A stretch of DNA of 64,000 nucleotides from Hahellaceae bacterium (GTDB lineage Bacteria > Pseudomonadota > Gammaproteobacteria > Pseudomonadales > Oleiphilaceae), in contig JADGDV010000023.1 of NCBI GenBank assembly GCA_016744695.1, forward strand, positions 1 to 64,000, given 5' to 3'. Shown one piece after another: positions 17,283 through 25,427 of the stretch. The stretch's first letter is position 1, and every line of letters begins with the position of its first letter. The notes under the pieces were generated by a model, which was given only the letters and a program-made list of their open reading frames with translations, had not been told where the DNA came from and did no database searches. Made by a program: the position numbers and the translations under genes.

Positions 17283-18173
17283 ATGAAAGGCCTGAAAGCA
17301 ACTGCATTACTAACCTTTGTAGCGGCATCACCTGCGGCACTTGGTGAGCTCATCCCTATGGATGAAAAATCCCTTAGCCTGACAACCGGACAAAGTGGTT
17401 TGACAATTGAAGTAAACCAACAGCTTATCACCATAGGGGAGATTGCCTACAAAGACCAAGGCTTCATTGCACTAAAAGATATTGCATTAACCGGAGGGGA
17501 TAGAGTAAGTGCAATGGATAACTTGACATTAACCTTGGATGTAGCAGGAGATGGCAGTGACCTTGGTGCTAATGCATTAGGCTCACAAGAGTTTATTGAT
17601 GCAGGAGGGAGTGTTGACAATTTAAATGAGGTTGATCAAAACACTGCAATTAGTGATGGTGACTTAATTATTTCACTCAGAGCTACAGACGACTCTGAAG
17701 CACTCGATTATGGCTTAACAATCGGGTCTGTTGAGTTAGGTAGCAGTACAAGTACCATTGGTGATATTAATGGTGGTACAACAATCCTTTCTAATGTTGG
17801 CATCTCTGGAAATATTGGCCTTATCGACATTGTTATTGATAACGAAGGGGCTGGCCTGAATATGAATGTATTCTTTAATGCGGTCGGTGAGGTTGAGTTG
17901 CCATTTATTGAAACATCACTTGAATTTTCTATTCACAATTCAAGGGGTGATAGCCAGGTAGTATTAAATGGCGAATCATACGCTCATGTTCAGATGAATA
18001 TAGGCCAAGGAGTCAATAGCGGAGGTGATAATGCTCTTGCCTTTAACCTACAAGACTTTTCTGGTGATATAGATATCACAAACATTCAACTGGGTAACAA
18101 TGGCAGTTCTATTGGTGAACTCTATATCACCGATTTACAAATGTCTGCCGATACTCTTGTATACGGCCATTAA
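17283..18173 (+). CDS. Secreted DUF6160-type protein
   Basis: MKGLKATALLTFVAASPAALG is a signal peptide. The mature start, ELIPMDEKSLSLTTGQSGLTIEV, matches the LxPMDDxxLxxVTGQxGITI opening of DUF6160 proteins. Some of these are linked to fimbria-like or surface-layer systems. The rest is glycine-, asparagine- and aspartate-rich beta structure (LGSSTSTIGDINGG, DINGG-type turns), suggesting a surface or fibrous protein. ATG 17283 follows AGGAATATTT and is preferred to the upstream start at 17235. It sits alone between the LAL regulator and a strong bidirectional terminator, so it is the likely target of that regulator and of CRP. Confidence 0.7.
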   Translation: MKGLKATALLTFVAASPAALGELIPMDEKSLSLTTGQSGLTIEVNQQLITIGEIAYKDQGFIALKDIALTGGDRVSAMDNLTLTLDVAGDGSDLGANALGSQEFIDAGGSVDNLNEVDQNTAISDGDLIISLRATDDSEALDYGLTIGSVELGSSTSTIGDINGGTTILSNVGISGNIGLIDIVIDNEGAGLNMNVFFNAVGEVELPFIETSLEFSIHNSRGDSQVVLNGESYAHVQMNIGQGVNSGGDNALAFNLQDFSGDIDITNIQLGNNGSSIGELYITDLQMSADTLVYGH

Positions 18174-18188
18174 GTCATTTCATTTCAT

Positions 18189-18217
18189 CTTAGGCCAGAT
18201 TATAAATCTGGCCTAAG
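18189..18217. terminator. Bidirectional terminator hairpin
   Basis: A perfect 13-bp stem beginning CTTAGGCCAGATT has a three-base ATA loop. It lies between the convergent DUF6160 and DUF938 genes, 15 bases from each stop. T-runs are weak on both sides. Confidence 0.65.
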
Positions 18218-18231
18218 CGCCCTCCCCCTCA

Positions 18232-18846
18232 TTATTTAGAGCGCTTATTTTTTTGCATCACTAACAAGCGATTATTCGCAGGCATCGTAATATTATCAAG
18301 CAATGTTAATTGCTCTGAAGCCCCCATCGATTCCAATAGTTCAATATCTTTAATACCCGCCAAAGGGTTCACACAACGTTTCAACCATTCATCTAATCGA
18401 ACATTTCCTTCACTGGTATATTCACCCTTCTCATTAACCGGTCCATAAACAATAAACAAACCGCCCTCAGGTAAAATATTGCTCACACCCGCAAACAGAT
18501 TCTTTACGCTATCTAAAGAGATATAATGAAGAGTGTTAGCCGTAAATACATAGTCAGCACAATGAATAGGCCAAGGATGATCAACATCCAACTCAATAGC
18601 AGGTAAAACATTCGCTAATGCTGCATCATCAACCCAACACTTAATACTCTCTAAATTCTGTTTAATATCAGAGGGCTGCCAGTTAATGTGAGGCAACCGA
18701 TGAGCACAGTACACGGCGTGCTGCCCAGTACCACTTCCTAGCTCTAATAATGCCCCTGCCGCCGGTAATAACTGTGCCAACTGCTCGGCAATGGGTTGTT
18801 GATTACGTAAACAAGCTTCTGCAATGGGTTTATTCATTTTTTTCAC
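18232..18846 (-). CDS. DUF938 SAM-dependent methyltransferase-like protein
   Basis: The 204-aa protein has the Rossmann methyltransferase motif I (LLELGSGTGQHAVY) and the DUF938 landmarks WQPSDIKQNL, ADYVFTANTLHYIS and FIVYGPVNEKGEYTSEGN. The opening NKPIAEACLRNQQPI corresponds to the usual SPAAERNKEPI-type start of the family. The substrate of these enzymes is unknown. Two in-frame ATGs three codons apart (18846 and 18837) are both possible. It is a single-gene unit. Confidence 0.85.
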   Translation of the reverse strand: MKKMNKPIAEACLRNQQPIAEQLAQLLPAAGALLELGSGTGQHAVYCAHRLPHINWQPSDIKQNLESIKCWVDDAALANVLPAIELDVDHPWPIHCADYVFTANTLHYISLDSVKNLFAGVSNILPEGGLFIVYGPVNEKGEYTSEGNVRLDEWLKRCVNPLAGIKDIELLESMGASEQLTLLDNITMPANNRLLVMQKNKRSK

Positions 18847-18966
18847 TTTTTATTGATAATAAACGAAAGATAAAACTATTATAGAACGTACAACATTTGT
18901 TATCAGGTACATGGTGCAAGCAAATGAATTACACACATAACAAGTACAAGATAAGGTGCCAAAGTC

Positions 18967-19799
18967 ATGAGTAATACAGACAAGTATACGCCCCCTAAAG
19001 TATGGACGTGGGACCAAGAAAGCGGTGGTAAATTTGCAAGTACTAATCGACCAGTAGCGGGCGCGACACACGACAAAGCGCTATGCACCCACTACAACTC
19101 TATTCGCTAGCGACACCCAATGGTGTGAAAGTCACCATATTATTGGAAGAGCTATTGGCACTGGGTAAAGTAGAGGCTGAATACGACGCATGGTTAATTG
19201 ATATTTCCGAAGGAGATCAGTTTGGCAGTGGATTCACAGAGATCAACCCGAACTCCAAGATCCCTGCGTTGCTCGACCAGAGCACCTCCCCTCCAACTCG
19301 TATATTTGAATCAGGGGCTATATTAGTCTATTTAGCCGAAAGATTTAATGCATTCCTCCCTACAGAGTCGGCATCAAGAGCGGAATGTATGTCGTGGCTA
19401 TTCTGACAAATGGGCAGCGCACCTTTTCTTGGGGGTGGGTTTGGTCACTTCTATGCGTATGCACCAGAAAAGCTCGAATATCCCATTGACCGTTATGCTA
19501 TGGAGGTTAAGCGCCAATTAGATGTATTAAACCGCCATTTAGCATCTCATCAGTTTCTCTGTGGAGATGACTACACCATTGCAGATATGGCCGTTTATGC
19601 GTGGTATGGGGTATTGATCGAAGGAAAGCTCTATGATGCCGCTGAGTTTTTAGAAGTGAATACCTACACTAACGTAGTACGTTGGGCTCACCAAATTCAC
19701 GACTGCCCAGCAGTTCAGAGAGGACGTAGAGTCAACCGTACTTGGGGGGATGAGGCATCTCAGCTACACGAACGTCATGACTCAACAGATTTAGATTGA
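18967..19799 (+). pseudogene. yghU: yghU-like glutathione S-transferase pseudogene (frameshift plus nonsense)
   Basis: The reading frame from ATG 18967 gives MSNTDKYTPPKVWTWDQESGG and THDKAL, matching the YghU N-terminus, but then runs to a stop. The homology resumes in another frame at 19083 with HPLQLYSLATPNGVKVT. About ten bases encoding the PVGK segment appear deleted. The second frame is then interrupted by TGA at 19404-19406, where homologues have Trp (FWxQG). It continues with GSAPFLGGGFGHFYAYAPEK to the normal C-terminus QLHERHDSTDLD. YghU is a disulfide-bond-reducing GST. With two lesions a full product is not expected. Confidence 0.88.
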
Positions 19800-19881
19800 G
19801 AACAACCTCTAATAAGCCACGATTGACATAAGGCTTTCAAAGCCTTGCTAGGCACGATCAAATAAAGAATTTGAGACACGC

Positions 19882-20079
19882 CTAGTCGCTTTTAGGTTTA
19901 CTTTCAATATTAATCTGTTTAGGTCCCTGAAGGCTTTGCTGACCGCTAACCCCCGTCTTAATGTGCTCTATAGAACCGCCGCTTTCAAGAAAAGCCTTCA
20001 CCTGCTCATCAATAGAACTAGATGTTTTAGTCGCTGCGGGCTGTTTCTTTTTTGATAAAGCTTTAAGTGGAGTCGCCAT
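19882..20079 (-). CDS. Small basic hypothetical protein, 65 aa
   Basis: The protein starts MATPLKALSKKKQPAATKTS and contains IDEQVKAFLESGGSIEHIKTGVSG, a helix followed by a Gly-rich turn that I recall from small conserved gammaproteobacterial proteins of unknown function. The frame could start 14 codons earlier at 20121, but the ATG at 20079 gives the more natural protein. No ribosome binding site is obvious. It has no membrane segment. The many Lys and Gln residues would allow nucleic-acid contact, but that is only a guess. Confidence 0.55.
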   Translation of the reverse strand: MATPLKALSKKKQPAATKTSSSIDEQVKAFLESGGSIEHIKTGVSGQQSLQGPKQINIESKPKSD

Positions 20080-20229
20080 GATAAATGTTACTACTGTATG
20101 AAATGATCGGCCATTGTACACTATTCCTACAATTTAAGACGGGTTTACTAAATTCACTACGATTAATTGTGTGAATCAATCAATACTTCTTACTTCAATA
20201 CCAAAAATTCTGTTGTTTATTATCCCGAA

Positions 20230-20976
20230 TTACACCCCAATATGTTTATACCAATCAGAAATTTTCTGAGCTAACCATTGGGGGTCATCAAGGGAGAGAT
20301 CATGCCCGGCAGCATCATGAATTATAGGGGGAATACCCCAAGCTTTCGCGGCATTTTCTGTACAAATAGGGTTTACGATTTTATCTTTTTTTGAAGCTAG
20401 CATTAAAATATTTTCTATGGGTTTGGGGTCATTAAAACAATAACTACGCGCTGCCATTATTTGACGAGCGATCGATCTTCGGCTTGGAGGGTTTTGATCT
20501 CTAATGTTGACCCATTCATCTAAAAGATCTGAATCACTCGCTCTAATGTTGGATGATAGTTTGAGTATTTTTCGTTCACTCTCTTTTACCGATGGGTTAA
20601 GCCAAGCCTGAATAACAGCAGAATAGGCGCTCGGTTTTAATCGTTGATGAAATTTTGCATACGGTTTAAAACTGCTATTAATAAGCACTAGGCTATTCAC
20701 TTTTTGAGGGTGTTTTCTAGCTAACTCCAACGCAACCATGCCGCCTAATGAAATACCAATTAAGTTCACCTTACCTGCTTGTTGGGTAACTGACTCAGCA
20801 AGACTGGCACTTATTTCTTCAATCGTATTTGGGCTGGGCCTGTCTAGCCGCTTACCAAAACCAGGTAGATCTTCAAACAAAATACGGCAATCACTCATCT
20901 CTTTTAAATACTGCGGAAAAAGCCCCCAATGTAACTGTTGCCTAGACAAGCCACGTATAAGTAAACAAGGTTCCAT
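20230..20976 (-). CDS. Alpha/beta hydrolase
   Basis: The alpha/beta-hydrolase fold is shown by LFEDLPGFGKR, the nucleophile elbow NLIGISLGGMVALELA (GxSxG), an Asp in KKDKIVNPIC and a His in DAAGHDLSLDDP near the C-terminus. ATG 20976 has AGGAAAA upstream and is preferred to the TTG at 21003. It is the last gene of a minus-strand operon headed by an OlsF-like acyltransferase, so a lipid or acyl-amide substrate is plausible but unproven. It resembles BioH-type or esterase-like hydrolases in size (248 aa). Confidence 0.8.
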   Translation of the reverse strand: MEPCLLIRGLSRQQLHWGLFPQYLKEMSDCRILFEDLPGFGKRLDRPSPNTIEEISASLAESVTQQAGKVNLIGISLGGMVALELARKHPQKVNSLVLINSSFKPYAKFHQRLKPSAYSAVIQAWLNPSVKESERKILKLSSNIRASDSDLLDEWVNIRDQNPPSRRSIARQIMAARSYCFNDPKPIENILMLASKKDKIVNPICTENAAKAWGIPPIIHDAAGHDLSLDDPQWLAQKISDWYKHIGV

Positions 20977-20993
20977 ACTCGTATTTTCCTGAT

Positions 20994-22037
20994 TTAATAC
21001 CAAAACTGATTCGCCGCCTGATAAATCTGTGCTTTGTTTTTTTTCTTGGGTATCCAGTTCTTATAAGCAATAGAAGCCGAGCATAAAAAGTCGAACAACA
21101 TTAAATGACGCCTCAAAACACGTCGCTTTCGGTGAGGCACAATAGGGTTGAACAGACCTTTAATTGATAATGCCTGTATGGGCCGCTTTTTAATCCAGTT
21201 CCATGAGCCCATCTCCAGCGTTAAAGGAATCATCACACTGTCTTGGGTATTTTTATGGCGTTTGTAAACATAGTCCCATAAATCACCCTGAGTCACATAA
21301 CTTAATGATTGAGGTTCAAAACGATAATGATTGTAAGGGTAAGTACGGTCAAGCAGTAACTTCAGTGCATATAATTTATCTAATACCGCTATCGGTCTTT
21401 TTCTATACGCATAAGGAAACCAAAGATGATCATTCAAACCAAAACCAGAGTGACAATCGAGTGTAATAGTGAAAGGTGATTGATTTGAATAGCGCTCAAC
21501 AACTCTAACAAGGGTTTGGTTCTCTAACTCCATATCGTCATCACGCTTACCGCAGTACCAAGGTAAGTGAGATGTAAATCTCTGCCCTCCTCCTAAAAAA
21601 GGGGTTTTGGTCTCAGCTTCTATCGGCGCATTACGCATCAAATCAACCCCATTAGGGTTTGCCCGTGTATTTAAATACATACCTCCAGGGTTAACGATGG
21701 GTAAAAATATTAGGTTCATTTCTGATAATTGCTTTTGAATGACTACATCCCAGGGCAATCGAGATAGCAGCATATCAATATAAGACAATAAAACCTGAGT
21801 GCCTATACGCTCTAGACCATGCACACCCGCAGACAATATAAGCGTAGGTAAATTTTTGTTAAAGGGGGTCATTTCAATGCAATAAATAGGTAACTCAATA
21901 TCACCCACATTGACTAGAGCTTCTTTGGTTACCGTTAAGGGATGCTTACTTCTATAAATAATACCCTCTAACTCAAGAAGCTCCGGTAACTTTTTTTTAA
22001 TGCGTTTCTTATCCATAAGGATTGTCTTTTTTAGCAC
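20994..22037 (-). CDS. M14-type zinc carboxypeptidase/amidohydrolase family protein
   Basis: TLILSAGVHGLERIG supplies the first zinc ligands (HxxE). MNLIFLPIVNPGGMYLNTRANPNGVDLMRN is the M14 core with the conserved Asn-Arg. LDCHSGFG gives the third zinc-binding His. LTLEMGSWNW near the end provides the catalytic Glu. The layout fits the M14/DUF2817-like amidohydrolases. The start is a GTG directly after the stop of the upstream gene; an ATG seven codons further in is possible. In this operon it could cleave an amide bond made by the acyltransferase, which is inference. Confidence 0.8.
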   Translation of the reverse strand: MLKKTILMDKKRIKKKLPELLELEGIIYRSKHPLTVTKEALVNVGDIELPIYCIEMTPFNKNLPTLILSAGVHGLERIGTQVLLSYIDMLLSRLPWDVVIQKQLSEMNLIFLPIVNPGGMYLNTRANPNGVDLMRNAPIEAETKTPFLGGGQRFTSHLPWYCGKRDDDMELENQTLVRVVERYSNQSPFTITLDCHSGFGLNDHLWFPYAYRKRPIAVLDKLYALKLLLDRTYPYNHYRFEPQSLSYVTQGDLWDYVYKRHKNTQDSVMIPLTLEMGSWNWIKKRPIQALSIKGLFNPIVPHRKRRVLRRHLMLFDFLCSASIAYKNWIPKKKNKAQIYQAANQFWY

Positions 22038-23066
22038 TTAGTGAGCGGTTTTTAAGTCATCAAAAAAGTACGCGAACCCATTTATAACATTCAATAGATC
22101 AGGAATACGTTTATAACTAAAGTCAGTATCACCATGGCTAATAAAAGGTGTAACCACCAGGTCGACCTCTTTTTCACGTTGCTTTAAATGACCATATAAC
22201 ATCTCAGATTGATCACAGGGAATCACATTGTCATGCTTGCCATGCAACAAAAATACCTTGGCAGACAAGCCTTCTAAACGTGAAACAATATTCATCGCCT
22301 TTAGCTCCTCAGCTATAATCGGTCGTGAAGATTGAAATAGTTGTGTACGGTAGGCACCATCATGAAAAACTCTATTAACCTGTGCTTGTTCTTCTGCTGT
22401 AAGCATAAATAAGCAATGCTGTAATTCAACATTACTTTCTTCATTGAGGTTATCTTTAATAGCGGCATCTAAGGCTTTTTGTATCGCAGTATCATCTTGA
22501 AGAATCAGCGGTAAAACATTCTTTAATACAATATAACGGCCATAAGGGTCTGCCGTGTTATTGGTTAGTAAATAGTTGATTACTGAGTCTACCTCTGTAA
22601 ACGCGCCAATAGCACAGATAGAAGCTATTTTATCATTCACACAAGGCAACGCTGCGGCAGCCAGACACATAGCACCCGAGAATGAAGGCGCTAATAGAGC
22701 CAATCGACCGCTCGGCGTTAAGGTAGTGCTAGAAGCAATAACATTAACAATATCTGCTATCGACTCTATTTGGGCCGGGTCAATAATCAACGCTTTGATT
22801 GAGGCTATATCAGGCGCGACCACTCTAAACCCTATCTGACTGAGTGCCTGACAAAGCGTCATAATGCGTGGGTCACTTTTACCCTTAGGCGACATGCCAT
22901 GAATAACAGCAATCGTTCCACGATAGGTCACTGCAGGTTCATAAATATCTACATCATGTCGCTCGCCTTTAATATCAAGCTGAACCGTCTCTGGTGAATT
23001 AAGAGTGGACGTGTTCTCACGATGAAGCGTCCACATCATTTTTGCTGCTAGCCATTCAGACCTCAT
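22038..23066 (-). CDS. Alpha/beta hydrolase (dienelactone-hydrolase-like)
   Basis: After an N-terminal strand region, GTIAVIHGMSPKGKSDPRI forms the oxyanion turn. LALLAPSFSGAMCLAAAA carries the nucleophile region, where the usual GxSxG reads APSFSG. LLHGKHDNVIPCDQSE gives the acid and FISHGDTDF the catalytic His. The changed elbow suggests an unusual or weakened active site. It overlaps the acyltransferase stop by four bases (GAGGATAAGGC precedes the ATG) and abuts the M14 gene, so the three are co-translated. Confidence 0.72.
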   Translation of the reverse strand: MRSEWLAAKMMWTLHRENTSTLNSPETVQLDIKGERHDVDIYEPAVTYRGTIAVIHGMSPKGKSDPRIMTLCQALSQIGFRVVAPDIASIKALIIDPAQIESIADIVNVIASSTTLTPSGRLALLAPSFSGAMCLAAAALPCVNDKIASICAIGAFTEVDSVINYLLTNNTADPYGRYIVLKNVLPLILQDDTAIQKALDAAIKDNLNEESNVELQHCLFMLTAEEQAQVNRVFHDGAYRTQLFQSSRPIIAEELKAMNIVSRLEGLSAKVFLLHGKHDNVIPCDQSEMLYGHLKQREKEVDLVVTPFISHGDTDFSYKRIPDLLNVINGFAYFFDDLKTAH

Positions 23067-24853
23067 GCCTTATCCTCTACCGAGCATTCAGAAGGTATGT
23101 AGCGGCGACGCTTTTTCTCTTTAATTTTAGTTGTATCAACCATGACTAAACCATCAATGCAGTCACCAAAATCTGGATCAACGCCAAACCCTAAAAAGGT
23201 TAACCCGCCAGGCTCGCAAAGCTCACAATACTGTTTATAAAGTGTAGGAATGCTACTCCCCATATTCGACAATATATGTTTTAGTACCTTGAAATCAGCA
23301 CGATAATCATCGCCTGAAAAATTAACCTTTAAATTAGACACGACCCCTTCTGTCAGTTTGTATGGGTGGTGAGAAATAGCTAAGGGCTGATCACGATTAA
23401 CATTCAAACTGGAATGCTGCACCCCAAAGTGCAATGTAAAAAAATACACTAATAAATCTTTAGCCGCTTTTGGCATATCATTCGATATACTCACCGGCCC
23501 AAACAAATATCGTATATGGGGGTTCTGATTTAAGTAAGCACCAATGCCGTACCATAAGTAATCTAAACTGCGCTTCCCCCAGTACTTAGGTTGTACAAAG
23601 CTGCGACCTAGTTCTGCCCCCTCAGCCAACAAAGGAAGTATATTGTCGTGGTATTTAAATAAACCACTACTATAAAGACCCGTCACACCCTCTTGTTGAA
23701 TAATCTCACCCGCATCGGCCAAACGATAAGCCCCTACAACTTCTAAGTCGCATTCATCCCACAGCACTAATTGGCTATAACTCGCATCATATTGATCAAT
23801 ATCCCTTCGCTGCCCCGTACCTTCACCTACCGCCCTAAATGCAATTTCTCTCAAACGACCAATTTCACGCAGCACACAGCAACTACCTTCATTTTTATAT
23901 AAATAAATATGTTTGCCGTCACTGGTTTCACCCAAGCGAACTTGAGACGAAATAAGCTGCTTTAAATCTTGCCTGGGTTCTGGGTGGGCAATTTGTGACT
24001 GTGTCGGCCAAATGCCCTGCTTACCTCGCCCGATCTTATACACATGTTTCTTAAACAGTTTTACCTGGGTTTTAACCGGAAAACCACAACTTGAGAAGCT
24101 CTCATGTGCAATAAGGTTACCGACCCTAATCTCAACTGATTTATTATTCTTTTTATACATTTCAGGCACTAACATAAGCGAAGATAAGGGCTTATAAATA
24201 GCCGATAAACTGTAAAACATCGCGGAGTTGGTGGCATTAATAAAAACAGGTAAAACATCAGACTTAGCTTCTAACGCTAACTTAAAAAAATCATGCCCCC
24301 ACTTCGTATCGGTCACCCCTCCTGGGCGTGCACGAGACAAATCTTGGCTAGGGAAAAAGATCAAAGCACCTTCATTATCAAGAAAGGAAAGTAATGCTTC
24401 ACGAGCGGAGCAAGGGTTATCATCAAGCGCTAAGGGGCTACTCTTGAGGGGTAATACGATAGAAGATAAAGAATCAAGCTGATCCTCTCCATGCTCAACG
24501 ACCACTTTCACATCAGAACGTACTTCACTCACTAGCTTGAATAATGCAGCGGCGTCCAAAGTACCTAATGGGTGGTTTGATATAATAACAAGGCGACCTT
24601 CCGATGGAATACGTTCTTTCTCATTCCATTTAACGTGAAAGGTGAACTCAAAGTGCTGCAAAATTTGTTCAACAAATTCGACGCCTTTAAGGTGTGGATA
24701 ATCTTGCATAAACGCATGAAGAAGCGCTTGCGAGCGAATAAAACTTTTTAGCTTCGTTGTGAACTGATTTTGAAAACTGACCTGACTGCCTTCACTGCTT
24801 TGTCTGTCGTTAGCCGCAAGTGAAGGACTGGGTAATAAGTTCTGAAAACTCAT
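23063..24853 (-). CDS. OlsF-like fused lysophospholipid acyltransferase/OlsB-type acyltransferase
   Basis: The 596-aa protein has two acyltransferase parts. The first, about residues 75-290, is a PlsC-like domain with ISNHPLGTLDA (the NHPxGxxD variant) and EGALIFFPSQDLSR. The second, about 310-560, resembles OlsB/hemolysin-type N-acyltransferases (LREIGRLREIAFRAVGEGTG, DASYSQLVLWDE, GPVSISNDMP). Known OlsF proteins carry out both steps of ornithine-lipid synthesis, N-acylation of ornithine and then O-acylation. AAGGAGATGA before the ATG is a strong ribosome binding site. It heads an operon with two hydrolases and an M14 enzyme. Ornithine as substrate is inference. Confidence 0.78.
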   Translation of the reverse strand: MSFQNLLPSPSLAANDRQSSEGSQVSFQNQFTTKLKSFIRSQALLHAFMQDYPHLKGVEFVEQILQHFEFTFHVKWNEKERIPSEGRLVIISNHPLGTLDAAALFKLVSEVRSDVKVVVEHGEDQLDSLSSIVLPLKSSPLALDDNPCSAREALLSFLDNEGALIFFPSQDLSRARPGGVTDTKWGHDFFKLALEAKSDVLPVFINATNSAMFYSLSAIYKPLSSLMLVPEMYKKNNKSVEIRVGNLIAHESFSSCGFPVKTQVKLFKKHVYKIGRGKQGIWPTQSQIAHPEPRQDLKQLISSQVRLGETSDGKHIYLYKNEGSCCVLREIGRLREIAFRAVGEGTGQRRDIDQYDASYSQLVLWDECDLEVVGAYRLADAGEIIQQEGVTGLYSSGLFKYHDNILPLLAEGAELGRSFVQPKYWGKRSLDYLWYGIGAYLNQNPHIRYLFGPVSISNDMPKAAKDLLVYFFTLHFGVQHSSLNVNRDQPLAISHHPYKLTEGVVSNLKVNFSGDDYRADFKVLKHILSNMGSSIPTLYKQYCELCEPGGLTFLGFGVDPDFGDCIDGLVMVDTTKIKEKKRRRYIPSECSVEDKA

Positions 24854-24945
24854 GATTCATCTCCTTTGCTTCTCTTTTTTAAAAGATTACAAAGGTGATG
24901 TTAAAGATTCGTGATAGTTTTATGTCAATTTGATGGCATCAAAAT

Positions 24946-25302
24946 CTAAATCACTTCATCGAACTGCTGTTCCATTGATATTAATAATTGCTTGGTAGCG
25001 CCACTGTCATCCTGATTAAGAAAGTGCATCCCACATCGATACCCGTCATCGGTCTTTGCGCGATTACACACAAAGCAAACAACGTCTACCTCATAGTTTA
25101 ATCCATCAGAAATAATGAGCTGTAATTCATCGCCAATTTTAAAATTATGTTGGCTCTGTACTGCCATACCAAGGGAGTTAAAATCTAGCATGGATAATTG
25201 AATAGATTTTATATCGTATTCTGTTGACTGAGTTGATTTGAGGTATATGGAAAAGGTGGGTGCTAAGTAACGGAAATGAGAGCGACGTTCAGTATTTGTC
25301 AT
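24946..25302 (-). CDS. PilZ-domain c-di-GMP-binding protein
   Basis: The 118-aa single-domain protein opens with ERRSHFRYLAPTFS, the RxxxR part of the PilZ signature. DFNSLGMAV stands where D/NxSxxG is expected. VDVVCFVCNRAKTDDGYRCGMHFL closes the barrel. One signature position reads Asn instead of Ser, which may alter affinity. It lies 92 bases upstream of the OlsF-like gene on the same strand and downstream of an EAL protein gene, so c-di-GMP signalling is locally concentrated. Its effector target is unknown. Confidence 0.82.
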   Translation of the reverse strand: MTNTERRSHFRYLAPTFSIYLKSTQSTEYDIKSIQLSMLDFNSLGMAVQSQHNFKIGDELQLIISDGLNYEVDVVCFVCNRAKTDDGYRCGMHFLNQDDSGATKQLLISMEQQFDEVI

Positions 25303-25427
25303 ATCTGTTGTCTGCCTATATTGTTTTTATTTTATACAGGTAGTTTAGAAGAATATAGATAGAAGAGCCATTATTTAAAAAATTGCACCTTTGTTATCCC
25401 ATTAGCTTTTTATTGAGAGCGATAATG

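Noticed and set aside
19830..19846. AAGGCTTT-C-AAAGCCTT palindrome after the yghU pseudogene
   Set aside because: The symmetric centre leaves almost no loop, and no T-run follows; it may be a weak terminator but is not supported well enough.
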